From assembly GCF_000620505.1 (NCBI RefSeq), contig NZ_JIBC01000012.1, positions 1-64,000 on the forward strand: a stretch of DNA of 64,000 nucleotides. Reading direction: 5' to 3'. The notes below the pieces were generated by a model. It searched no databases. It was not told the origin of the DNA and saw only the letters and a program-made list of their open reading frames with translations. The position numbers and the translations under genes were made by a program. Shown here one piece after another: positions 1-7,409 of the stretch; the stretch's first letter is position 1; each line of letters opens with the position of its first letter. The stretch is from Sulfitobacter sp. 20_GPM-1509m. GTDB lineage: Bacteria; Pseudomonadota; Alphaproteobacteria; Rhodobacterales; Rhodobacteraceae.

Positions 1-5
1 GGAGA

Positions 6-30
6 CGCGGGTCTTTGAACAAGACCCGCG
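6..30 (-). terminator. terminator-like hairpin after the BA14K-like gene
   Basis: A perfect 10-bp inverted repeat (CGCGGGTCTT / AAGACCCGCG) with a 5-nt loop lies 20 bases beyond the stop codon of the minus-strand gene. No U-tract follows it, so it is terminator-like rather than a textbook intrinsic terminator. Confidence 0.55.
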
Positions 31-50
31 CTGTTGAAAGCGGCAGGGCG

Positions 51-353
51 TTAGCCGCTGATGTAAGGCGACCAGCACTGGGCACGCGGGCCGTTGTAAG
101 GCTGATAGCTGTTGTCGTGGGCGTTGTAGGACTTGAACCGGTCAAAACACCAGCCGACGTGCTGGTTCCAGACCCGGTCCTGGATATGCGAAAACGGGTT
201 TTTGTAGCCGTGGTTCTGGCCAGAGTAGCCTTGGTTGTAGCTCTGCTGCTTTTTGTGGCCATAGCCATAATCACTGGCCGAGGCGGCGGATGCAGCGACA
301 GTGGCGGTCAGGATTGCCAGGGTGGTGGTCTTCAGGATGGTCTTGCGAAACAT
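51..353 (-). CDS. BA14K-like small exported protein
   Basis: Small exported protein of 100 aa from the ATG at 353, which has AAGGA at good spacing; a TTG two codons earlier is also open. Residues 1 to about 27 are a Sec signal peptide ending in an Ala/Ser-rich cleavage zone. The mature part is first rich in Tyr, Gly and Gln, then ends in a compact domain with two cysteines ([10 protein letters not shown] and [10 protein letters not shown]). This matches the C-terminal motif of BA14K-like proteins, the Brucella 14-kDa antigen family, where a Cys is followed by an RF/RY-SY motif and then a G-x-R-x-x-C motif. The molecular function of the family is not settled. It appears monocistronic. The family call rests on motif recognition only. 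Confidence 0.75.
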   Translation of the reverse strand: MFRKTILKTTTLAILTATVAASAASASDYGYGHKKQQSYNQGYSGQNHGYKNPFSHIQDRVWNQHVGWCFDRFKSYNAHDNSYQPYNGPRAQCWSPYISG

Positions 354-526
354 GGTCAATTTCCTTCTTGGGTCTGGGTTTCTGGCGGCCTTGTGACCGC
401 CGATGACGTCACCCTAGGAAAATACCTGCGCCGCGACCTGTGACGTGCGACACACCGAAATCACAGCAGCGAAAGAAATTGGGACATTTACCGGGCGCCT
501 CGGAATGCCTCCGGTTGTAAGCAGTT

Positions 527-1228
527 TTACTCCCCTTCGGCCAAGGCCTCCAGCCGGGCACGGTCCTTAACGATCAGCCAGCCGTCACTGATGTCGACCA
601 GCCCCGCCTTTTGCCACCGGCGCAGGCACCGGTTCACGTTTTCGCGGCTGTTGCCGATCATGCCGGCCAGTTCGGACTGGGACTGGGGCAGTTTGGACAG
701 CGGTCTGTGTTCCGAGGCGGGCGCAGCCAATGTCAGGCGCAGCACAAGTTTGGCAAGTCTTGCCGGAATATCCAGGAACGCGATTTCGATCATGCGTTCG
801 TCCGACCGGCGCACGCGCTGGCAGAGCAGCTCGATCAGCTGGATTGAGCACCCCGGATTGCGATTGAGAAGATCCAGCAATGGCCGCCGCTCCAGCACGA
901 CGAGCGTGCAGTTGGTCAGCGATTTGACACTGGCAGACCGTTCCCCGCCGTCCAGCATGGCGATTTCACCAAAGACCTCACCAGCCTGAAGATCACTCAG
1001 CGTCACTTCGCGGCCACTGGGTGTGAGCATACTCACCCGGACGGTGCCCTCTGCAATCGCCATCATGCTCTGGCTGGGATCGCCCATATTGAAAATAGTG
1101 TCACCGGCCATGTAGCGCTTGACCACGGAGCAACGCGCCAGTTCCTGTCGGGCCTGCGCGTCCAGCGCCTCGAAAATGAAACTTTTGCAGAGCAGCTTTT
1201 CCCTTTGTACGTCGGTATCGGTGCTCAT
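527..1228 (-). CDS. Crp/Fnr-family transcriptional regulator
   Basis: Cytoplasmic one-component regulator of about 233 aa. The N-terminal half is a cyclic-nucleotide-binding fold (AGDTIFNMGDPSQSM, later GEVFGEIAMLDGGERSASV), and the C-terminal helix-turn-helix (LSQSELAGMIGNSRENVNRC) is typical of the Crp family. There is no FNR-type cluster of four cysteines, so it is not an oxygen-sensing FNR. GEIAMLDGGERSAS resembles the cAMP-contact region of CRP, but the ligand cannot be assigned. I chose the ATG at 1228 because GGA sits six bases upstream; an ATG at 1234 is possible, while longer forms would run into the subtilase gene. It lies 70 nt downstream of the subtilase gene on the same strand and could be read through from the sigma operon. 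Confidence 0.85.
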   Translation of the reverse strand: MSTDTDVQREKLLCKSFIFEALDAQARQELARCSVVKRYMAGDTIFNMGDPSQSMMAIAEGTVRVSMLTPSGREVTLSDLQAGEVFGEIAMLDGGERSASVKSLTNCTLVVLERRPLLDLLNRNPGCSIQLIELLCQRVRRSDERMIEIAFLDIPARLAKLVLRLTLAAPASEHRPLSKLPQSQSELAGMIGNSRENVNRCLRRWQKAGLVDISDGWLIVKDRARLEALAEGE

Positions 1229-1298
1229 CTTCATTCCATTTCTGCTTGAGGGCTTCCCGCGGCGCAGTCGCCGGGTCGATTGCCAGGGCGCGGTGCCT

Positions 1299-2477
1299 TC
1301 AGTCGTTGCACACTGAGGCGGTTGTTTCGATCGCAAGCAGTGCCTCGCAGGCATCAACCATCGGACCGTCGTGTTGCATCACCACCGCGTCGTCCAGAGC
1401 AAGGGCGATGTCGCGCGCGGTGATGTCGTGATGCCGGGCGATCAAAAGTGCGACGACGCCGCTCACGTGGGCGGCAGCGACGGAGGAACCCGAGACATAG
1501 CGGTAATCATTGTCCGGCGCGGCACTGAGGACGTCGACCGCGGGGGCGGGAACCTGATGTTCGGTGCCCTGGCTTGCGGCGATGACGCCGGGCATTGAGG
1601 CCGGGAAGGTGGGGTCGGGGTTTTCGCCCCAGGCGGCCACGACGACTATACCTGCCGCCTCCGCTGCCTCAATCAGTTCCTGGAGCAACGGATCGGGCGG
1701 GCCACCGAGGCTCATGTTGAGCACCTGCACATCGTTGAGGATGGCAAAGTTCAGCGCCCGGGCCAAAGAGAAGCTGTTGCAACGCCCGCCTTCGCCCTGC
1801 GCCTGCCAGCAGGCGCGCAGCCCGATCAGCTCGGCCTGCGGTGCCACGCCCATCATGCCGATCCCGTTGTCGGCGTCGGCAGCGATGATGCCTGCGATGG
1901 CGGTGGCATGCGGCTCTGCGGCGCTGCCTTGCGCGTTGCCGACGAAATCGCGCAGGTCGGCGAGGCGGCCTTCGAGATCCGGGTGGTCACGGTCGATGGC
2001 GGTGTCGACAATGCCGACACGCACACCGGTCCCGGTGCTGAGCCTGTGGGCCGCTGCGGCGTTGATCTGGCGCAGCGCGCTCTGCATCGGCAGCAGCGGG
2101 TCGCTGTGCAGTGTCTCGAACAGCTGGAAGTCGTTCATCCGCTGTACTGTGCGGATCTGCGCGTCTGCCTGCATCCGCGCGATCAGCGCATCGAGGTCCG
2201 GTGTCCCCGCCGTGTCGACCACCAGGCAGTGCACGGCGAGCGATTGCAGCGGCCATTCTGCCGTGAGAGTGACGCCAAAACGGGCTTCGATCCCGGCGGC
2301 GACGGCATTCAGCGCGTCGGGGTCGTCCAGCGGCACGGTCAGGATGAGATGGGTCTGCGTTGCGATGCTGTCCGCCGGAACCAGCAGCCAGGGCACCGCC
2401 TGCTGCGCGCGCAGCGGCGCGGCGAGCAGAAAGGTCGCGATCACGAGGGCAAGGGCGGCACGCAGCATGGCAATCAC
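1299..2477 (-). CDS. secreted S8 (subtilisin-family) serine protease
   Basis: Exported serine protease of up to 392 aa. Residues 1-24 are a signal peptide. Residues 30-125 look like an I9-type propeptide. The catalytic domain carries the triad as D158 (GIVDTAIDRDHPDLE), H190 (PHATAIAGI) and S332 (VSGSSVAAAHVSG, where GTS is GSS). The oxyanion Asn is probably in GEN near 286. The GTG at 2477 overlaps the anti-sigma stop in a GTGA arrangement; an ATG at 2468 gives an equally good signal peptide. It is the third gene of a sigma / anti-sigma / protease operon, which suggests a link to control of the sigma factor. That link is inference. Confidence 0.88.
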   Translation of the reverse strand: MIAMLRAALALVIATFLLAAPLRAQQAVPWLLVPADSIATQTHLILTVPLDDPDALNAVAAGIEARFGVTLTAEWPLQSLAVHCLVVDTAGTPDLDALIARMQADAQIRTVQRMNDFQLFETLHSDPLLPMQSALRQINAAAAHRLSTGTGVRVGIVDTAIDRDHPDLEGRLADLRDFVGNAQGSAAEPHATAIAGIIAADADNGIGMMGVAPQAELIGLRACWQAQGEGGRCNSFSLARALNFAILNDVQVLNMSLGGPPDPLLQELIEAAEAAGIVVVAAWGENPDPTFPASMPGVIAASQGTEHQVPAPAVDVLSAAPDNDYRYVSGSSVAAAHVSGVVALLIARHHDITARDIALALDDAVVMQHDGPMVDACEALLAIETTASVCND

Positions 2478-3097
2478 TCGGCCGGGGCCGCGAACTGAAC
2501 GTCCGCGGTGGCCATCAGGTCTTTTGCGGCACGTGCAAGATCGACCCCCGGCGCAGCGGTGGCGGTGTAGACGCCGGCGTCGGACGGCCCTTCGAGCAAC
2601 GTCAACCCATGCGCGGCCAACAGTTGTGTCAGCTCGCCCTCGGCCAGATCACCGGCAAGCTGGAACTTGATCGCGGGCCCTGTCTCGGGGCTGCTGGTCA
2701 AGGTGCGGTAGGTGACGCCGGCCGGCTCAACCAAAAGCACTGCGAGCAGCACACAAGCGGCAACGCCGAGTCCTCCAAGCGCATAGCCCCCGCGCAGACC
2801 GGCCAGCCAGCCTTTCGCCTCCTGCCGGGGCATCTGGGCCCGCTTTTCGGATGCGATCTGGGCGCGCAGCTTTTCCCAGCTGCGGTCGACGGGGGCTTCA
2901 GAAGGGTCGACGGTGGCGACCTGTTGGGCAAGGGCACGTTGACGCGCAATTTCGGCGGCAAGCTGCGGAGATATCCGGGCCTGATCGCGGACCAAGGCGG
3001 CCTCGTTTGCGGGCAGGCTGCCGTTCACGTACCACGGGATCAGCTCCCATGCGGTTTCGAAGGCGTCGGGTCTGTTTATGTCGCGGGATTCAGGCAA
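2474..3097 (-). CDS. membrane anti-sigma factor of the ECF sigma (FecR/RsiW-like)
   Basis: Probable single-pass inner-membrane anti-sigma factor of about 207 aa. The N-terminal motif WELIPWYVNGSLP is typical of cytoplasmic anti-sigma domains, but the zinc-ligand HxxxCxxC is absent. One hydrophobic segment (GGLGVAACVLLAVLLV, near residue 105) precedes an ~80-residue periplasmic domain with a beta-alpha-beta-beta-alpha-beta feel that ends in VQFAAPAE. I chose the TTG at 3097: it has GGAGAA about six bases upstream and overlaps the sigma stop by 8 nt. No ATG is available before the conserved motif; a TTG at 3118 is also open. The call rests on position after the sigma gene, topology and the N-terminal motif. 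Confidence 0.75.
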   Translation of the reverse strand: MPESRDINRPDAFETAWELIPWYVNGSLPANEAALVRDQARISPQLAAEIARQRALAQQVATVDPSEAPVDRSWEKLRAQIASEKRAQMPRQEAKGWLAGLRGGYALGGLGVAACVLLAVLLVEPAGVTYRTLTSSPETGPAIKFQLAGDLAEGELTQLLAAHGLTLLEGPSDAGVYTATAAPGVDLARAAKDLMATADVQFAAPAE

Positions 3098-3689
3098 CTG
3101 CGTTCTCCGAGCTTTCAAGCGCCTCGTCCGACAGCATCTCGCGCAGGCGTTTGCGCGCCGTCATCATGCGCGTTTTCACGGTGCCCACCGGGCACTCCAG
3201 GATGTCCGCGATCTCTGTGTAGAGATAGCCGTTGTAATATGTCAGTTCCACAACCGCGCGCAATTCCGGGGTCAGCTTCAGGAGCGCGGCTGCGAGATCC
3301 TTCTTGTGCATGACCGCCGTCTCCGTGTTGCTGTCGTCGGCCACAAGTCCTTCGTCCAATTCCACGTCTCCTTTGCGCTTGCCAATCTTCTCGCGCTGCC
3401 TGAGAGCCATCCGGTAGGCGATGCCGAAGATCCATGACGAGGGCTTTGAGCGCCCTTCAAAACGGTCGGCCGTGCGCCAGACCGTCATCAACGCATCATT
3501 GGCCACCTCTTCGGCGGATTCGGCGTTGTCGGTGATGCGCCGCGCGAAATGCATCAGCTTGGGAAAGTACTTTCGATGCAGTTCCTCCAATGCGGAGACG
3601 TCACCCTTTGCAATGTCAGCCAGCAGGGCCTCGTCGCTTCGGGGTTTGGGGCCTGTGCGCGCGGCCCTGAGGGTGTCGAATATGCGCAT
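3090..3689 (-). CDS. ECF-type RNA polymerase sigma factor
   Basis: Extracytoplasmic-function sigma-70 factor of 199 aa. Region 2 is seen in LEELHRKYFPKLMHFARRIT and the following DALMTVWRTADRFEG. Region 4 is seen in ELTYYNGYLYTEIADILECP followed by VGTVKTRMMTARKRL, a typical helix-turn-helix for the -35 element. It directs transcription as part of RNA polymerase and is presumably held by the anti-sigma factor encoded next. The reading frames overlap (the sigma stop lies inside the anti-sigma start region), which indicates translational coupling. A promoter-like element 30-60 nt upstream is shared with the secreted-repeat gene at 3906-4265, which suggests auto-regulation. Confidence 0.92.
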   Translation of the reverse strand: MRIFDTLRAARTGPKPRSDEALLADIAKGDVSALEELHRKYFPKLMHFARRITDNAESAEEVANDALMTVWRTADRFEGRSKPSSWIFGIAYRMALRQREKIGKRKGDVELDEGLVADDSNTETAVMHKKDLAAALLKLTPELRAVVELTYYNGYLYTEIADILECPVGTVKTRMMTARKRLREMLSDEALESSENAVA

Positions 3690-3720
3690 GAAAAAATCAT
3701 TGCCTTGCTGTCTGCGGTCG

Positions 3721-3750
3721 TAGGTGCCCCGGCGGCGGCAAAAGGTTCAT
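3721..3750 (-). promoter_or_regulatory. candidate ECF-sigma promoter of the sigma gene
   Basis: Read on the minus strand the element is ATGAACCTTTTG at 3750-3739, followed at fixed spacing by CACCTA at 3726-3721, about 30 nt upstream of the sigma start codon. The same arrangement occurs at 4350-4321 upstream of the secreted-repeat gene, with 20 of 30 aligned positions identical. TGAACC resembles the AAC-containing -35 elements of ECF sigma factors. That this sigma factor reads it is inference. Confidence 0.5.
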
Positions 3751-3905
3751 CGGATCACCTGGAAGTGTCGGGCTCGGATCACCCTATCGAAAACGGCCCT
3801 CAGGCGGAAGCGGTCTGGTGTGTGCTGGCATCCCCGTACAGTTGCAACACGGCCCGGAAGACTGTTCGCCAGCCGGACCGTGTGCGGGATAGACGCGCGG
3901 AAGGG

Positions 3906-4265
3906 TTACTTCAACACGTGCCAGACGCCGCCGACGCCATCGCCATTCGTATCGCCGGGCTTGCTGTCACCCGCCCAGTAGTAGAGCGGCATGCCCTTGA
4001 AGGCCCACTGCTCGGCACCGTCTTTGCGTGTCACGAGGCTGAAGTCGCCGTCAGCGCTTGCACCTGCCTTGGCAACAAAAGGCGGCCAGTTCGCGGCACA
4101 TCCGGCGTAGCAGTTGGAGGTGCCCGGTGCGTCCTTGTCAAAGATGTAGAGTGTCATCCCCTTGCCATCCGCGAGCACACCGCCGGACATGCCGGCTGGC
4201 GCTGCAATGGCGGTGGTTGCGGCGACGAACAGGGCGGCGCCTGTGATCAGGGTGAGAAGTTTCAT
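3906..4265 (-). CDS. secreted-repeat protein (COG4315 / lipoprotein_15 type)
   Basis: Exported protein of 119 aa with a signal peptide (residues 1-22, ending in AIAAPAG). The mature part contains two copies of the secreted repeat: MTLYIFDKDAPGTSNCYAGC followed by AANWPPF, and QWAFKGMPLYYWAGDSKPGD. The family consists of about 120-residue periplasmic proteins of unknown function, often near ECF sigma factors or cytochromes. There is no lipobox Cys at the signal peptide end, so it is probably soluble. The start has a strong ribosome site (AGGAGACC). It is separate from the sigma operon but has the same promoter-like element, so it may be a regulon member. Confidence 0.82.
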   Translation of the reverse strand: MKLLTLITGAALFVAATTAIAAPAGMSGGVLADGKGMTLYIFDKDAPGTSNCYAGCAANWPPFVAKAGASADGDFSLVTRKDGAEQWAFKGMPLYYWAGDSKPGDTNGDGVGGVWHVLK

Positions 4266-4628
4266 TCAAAGGTCTCCTGTGGTGTTGTCTGGCCCAGACC
4301 ATCTCGCTCTGGATACTTGGTTAGTGACAACGCGCGGCCAGAAGGTTCATGCGGGGGGTAAATTTTTTTGATTGCTGCAAAACTTGCCCCGGAGCCAGCG
4401 CAGGCGGCAGGATCGGCGCAGACACCACCGACCTGAAAAGGAAGTGGCGCCTGTGTTGTTGCGCGAAGGGCGGTCGAAGTCGCCCCAAATCACCGTGGCT
4501 TCGTCCGAGGTCGCCAGCCCCGGCAGTTCGAACGCATCATCCTGCGCAGGACCTGCCAAACGACCGGCCCCGAGGCTTTGTTAACACCACGGGGCCGGTG
4601 TCGTTACACGCGCGTTATTTCAGGCGCG
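4266..4628. other. intergenic region with promoter element and hairpin
   Basis: I find no convincing gene in these 363 bases; short frames on both strands have no recognisable product. It holds the promoter region of the secreted-repeat gene (4321-4350) and, near 4564-4598, an inverted repeat (CCGGCCCC / GGGGCCGG, 19-nt loop) that lies 31 bases past the RTX stop codon on the minus strand and could end that transcript. A shorter dyad (ACGCGC / GCGCGT) overlaps the RTX stop region. Confidence 0.5.
4321..4350 (-). promoter_or_regulatory. candidate ECF-sigma promoter of the secreted-repeat gene
   Basis: Minus-strand ATGAACCTTCTG at 4350-4339, then CACTAA at 4326-4321, about 55 nt upstream of the start codon at 4265. 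Spacing and sequence match the element upstream of the ECF sigma gene (3721-3750). Confidence 0.5.
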
Positions 4629-6053
4629 TTACAGCACGAAATCATCCGCACTCAGCGCGCCCACGTCCGTGAGCCATATGCGCATGTCGGCGCTGCCGTT
4701 GGCGTCTGTGTCGACCTGGATATAGGTGCGGCCGTTGCCCGCGATGTCATAGCGGACCTCGTTGCCGGTGCCGGAGAATGCCGCTGTGCCGACGAATGTC
4801 AGCCCCGATGCCACGCCGCTCAGGTCGATCATGTCGATGCCCACTTCGAAATCCTGGATCACGTCGCTGGCCCCGGTGCTGCTGTCCTGCTTGACGTCAT
4901 AGACAAACACATCCGCCCCGGCACCACCGCTCAGCACGTCGTTCAGACGTCCGCCCTTGATCTCGTCGTTGCCGTCGCCGCCGTGAATGGTGTCCTTGTC
5001 ACGGCCGCCGTTCAGCGTGTCGTCACCGGAACCGCCGAACATCTTGTCGCTGCCATCATCGCCGATCAACTGGTCGTCGCCCATGCCGCCAGACATGAAA
5101 TCGCTGCCAAGGCCCCCGCGCAGGTCGTCGTCACCGCCGCGCCCGTACAAGCGGTCGTTGTCGTCGCCGCCGTCCATGAAGTCGGCACCCGCGCCACCTG
5201 TAAGAGTGTCGTTTCCGGTCCCGCCATAGACGGTGCCGCCAAAGTTGCCCAAGGTGGCGGTGTCGTCGCCAGACCCAAGATCCAGCCCGCCCGTGATCAC
5301 CCCGTTGCCGATGCCGGTGTAGATGTCGTCACCGCTTCCAAAATCGACATCGCCAAAGATCGTGCCGGTATTGGACAATGTGGTGGTGTTGGACAGAATG
5401 AGATTTCCGTTGATTTCGCCTGAGTTGTTCAGAAGATTCAGGGCTGCGCTGCTATTAAGTGCGGTGGCGCCAATGCCTTCGATCAGGCCCGAATTGTTCA
5501 GGCGGAATTCGGCACCGCCGGCATTGATGATCGTCGCGTAAATAATCGAGGCCGTGCTTTGTGGTGCGCCGCTGATGATACCAGTGTTGACCACCTCGCG
5601 AACATCGTCTCCGAAGGACGTGCTATTGAAGATGATCGCACCTTGAGATGTCGCGCCGAACGAGCTGATGCTGCCGTGATTGATGACGCTGGCCTCGCCG
5701 CCCTGAAAATATACGCCCGCTTGCTGCGCTGAAATCTCGCCATAGTTGATGACCAGATTGTCGTCACCCTGCCGGATCGTGATGCCGTCCTGGGTGCCGT
5801 GAACGTGAGCGCCTTTGGCCAGATAAATATATGTATTGCTGTTTTCGGTGGAAGTGGTCCACAGGTTGATGCCTGTGGTGCCATACAGGCCACCACGCAC
5901 AGTGACGGTGATGCCGTCATTGATCCCTGCCAGGTCTGTGAAAATGGCGTTTGTTATCGATGTGATGTTTACGTCGTCCATGACGAAGACGTCGTCCGAT
6001 CCTTGAACCGCATAAGCGGTGGACGTGCTGGTAAGAATGTATTCGATGGGCAT
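4629..6053 (-). CDS. RTX (hemolysin-type calcium-binding) repeat protein, putative type I secretion substrate
   Basis: 474 aa, acidic, no Sec signal peptide. Residues about 95-270 contain short degenerate repeats of the form N-x-G-x-I-x-G, as in beta-helical surface proteins. Residues about 276-384 contain twelve consecutive nonapeptides of the GGxGxDxLx type (YGGTGNDTL, FGGSGDDTL, HGGDGNDEI and others), which form a calcium-bound beta-roll. The C-terminal ~90 residues (FVYDVKQDSSTGASDVIQDF onwards) match the terminal module that precedes type I secretion signals in serralysin-like and other RTX proteins. No protease or lipase motif is present, so it is probably structural or adhesive. No ABC/HlyD exporter genes are adjacent. 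The start has a strong AGAGGA ribosome site. Confidence 0.88.
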   Translation of the reverse strand: MPIEYILTSTSTAYAVQGSDDVFVMDDVNITSITNAIFTDLAGINDGITVTVRGGLYGTTGINLWTTSTENSNTYIYLAKGAHVHGTQDGITIRQGDDNLVINYGEISAQQAGVYFQGGEASVINHGSISSFGATSQGAIIFNSTSFGDDVREVVNTGIISGAPQSTASIIYATIINAGGAEFRLNNSGLIEGIGATALNSSAALNLLNNSGEINGNLILSNTTTLSNTGTIFGDVDFGSGDDIYTGIGNGVITGGLDLGSGDDTATLGNFGGTVYGGTGNDTLTGGAGADFMDGGDDNDRLYGRGGDDDLRGGLGSDFMSGGMGDDQLIGDDGSDKMFGGSGDDTLNGGRDKDTIHGGDGNDEIKGGRLNDVLSGGAGADVFVYDVKQDSSTGASDVIQDFEVGIDMIDLSGVASGLTFVGTAAFSGTGNEVRYDIAGNGRTYIQVDTDANGSADMRIWLTDVGALSADDFVL

Positions 6054-6148
6054 GATCCGTCCTCTCTGAAGAATATTTGCGGTAATAAGAGCAGTTTGTG
6101 GTGCGAGCCGTATATCGCAAAGGGGAAAAGCCGGTTCTGGCGGTCACC

Positions 6149-6190
6149 CACGCAAAAGGGCCGCGCCTGTTCTGGCGCAGCCCTTGCGTG
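6149..6190 (-). terminator. hairpin terminator after purU
   Basis: A long inverted repeat, CACGCAA + GGGC + GCGCC against GGCGC + GCCC + TTGCGTG with a 6-nt loop and a two-base bulge, lies 42 bases past the purU stop and upstream of the RTX gene. On the minus strand the 3' arm contains a short T-run. It separates the two transcription units. Confidence 0.7.
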
Positions 6191-6231
6191 AAAATACTGT
6201 AAAAAGCGTCAGGCGCCGACGGCCTGCGGGA

Positions 6232-7116
6232 TCAGCCCATGCGGTCGCTGCTGTAGGCGCCGGGCGAGGGTGGGAACACCACGGTCTTGTTGCCGTTCAG
6301 GAACACGCGGCGGTTGGCGTGGGCGTGGATGGCGCGGGCCAGAACCTGCGCTTCGACGTCGCGGCCCAGCGACACGTAATCGGTGCTGTTCTGGGCGTGG
6401 GTCACCCGCACGATGTCCTGTTCGATGATCGGACCTTCGTCCAGGTCGGCGGTGACATAATGGGCGGTGGCCCCGATCAGTTTCACGCCGCGCTCGAAGG
6501 CCTGCTTGTAGGGGTTTGCCCCCTTGAACGACGGCAGGAAAGAGTGGTGGATGTTGATGATCCGGCCCGACATCTTCTGGCACATGCTGTCCGACAGGAT
6601 CTGCATGTAGCGCGCCAGCACCACCAGATCGGCGTCGACATCCTCGACCACTTCCATGATCCGCGCCTCGGCCTGCGGTTTGTTTTCCGGCGTCACCTTG
6701 ATGTGGTGGAACGGGATGTCGTGGTTGACCACGACCTTCTGGTAATCGGTGTGGTTCGAGATCACCGCCACGATATCGATGGGCAGTGCCCCGATACGCC
6801 AGCGGTAGAGCAGGTCGTTCAGGCAGTGACCAAAGCGCGACACCATGATCACGGCTTTCATCTTGGTGGTTTCGTCGTGGAACGACCAGTCCAGGTCCAG
6901 CGGCTCGGCGACCGCGCCGAACTCGGCGATCAGCGTGTCCAGCGTGGCGTCCAGCTCCGAGGCAAAGCCCACGCGCATGAAGAATTTGCCCGTGTTCGTG
7001 TCGTCGAACTGGGCGCTGTCCAGAATGTTACACCCGTGGTCGGCCAGAAAGGCCGAGATGGCGGACACGATGCCACGGCGCGAGGCGCAGCTAACGTTCA
7101 GGCAATATTTCATCAT
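6232..7116 (-). CDS. purU: formyltetrahydrofolate deformylase
   Basis: Hydrolyses 10-formyl-THF to THF and formate in the cytoplasm, which sets one-carbon and purine supply. 294 aa, the usual family length. Residues 1 to about 85 are an ACT-type regulatory domain (CASRRGIVSAISAFLADHGC). The formyltransferase-fold catalytic domain follows, with INIHHSFLPSFKGANPYKQA and ATAHYVTADLDEGPIIEQD carrying the conserved Asn/His/Asp active-site residues. Two ATG codons in tandem (7116 and 7113) are possible starts. It is monocistronic with a hairpin downstream. In roseobacters purU often supports oxidation of C1 units from methylated compounds. Confidence 0.95.
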   Translation of the reverse strand: MMKYCLNVSCASRRGIVSAISAFLADHGCNILDSAQFDDTNTGKFFMRVGFASELDATLDTLIAEFGAVAEPLDLDWSFHDETTKMKAVIMVSRFGHCLNDLLYRWRIGALPIDIVAVISNHTDYQKVVVNHDIPFHHIKVTPENKPQAEARIMEVVEDVDADLVVLARYMQILSDSMCQKMSGRIINIHHSFLPSFKGANPYKQAFERGVKLIGATAHYVTADLDEGPIIEQDIVRVTHAQNSTDYVSLGRDVEAQVLARAIHAHANRRVFLNGNKTVVFPPSPGAYSSDRMG

Positions 7117-7409
7117 CGTCAGAATCCCAATCTTTGGACGCGGTGGGCTTGGCCCCTGTGACGCTACCTATGCGCCAGCGCAGGACTTCATCAAGGATGC
7201 ACAACGGCGCGGTGCGATGGAAAAACGACACGGGCCGCAGATTTTGCCGGATCGCGGGGGAATCGCGGCAAGCGATTGCGGCACGGGGCAAGAGCCGCGT
7301 TGAAAACCCGCGGCAAGCTGTCTACCCTGAGGGGCGCTGAACAGGACCTCATCATGCCAGACCATTGCCTTGCGCCGCACCGTTGTGCCCTTTGGCCGAT
7401 CCTTGTGGC

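Noticed and set aside
4347-4559. Possible small minus-strand gene in the gap before the RTX gene
   Set aside because: 70 codons with no ribosome site, no recognisable motif and a Cys/Arg-rich tail; more likely non-coding.
6149-6190. Riboswitch or attachment site
   Set aside because: The inverted repeat is compact, directly behind purU and T-containing on the minus strand, so a terminator is sufficient.
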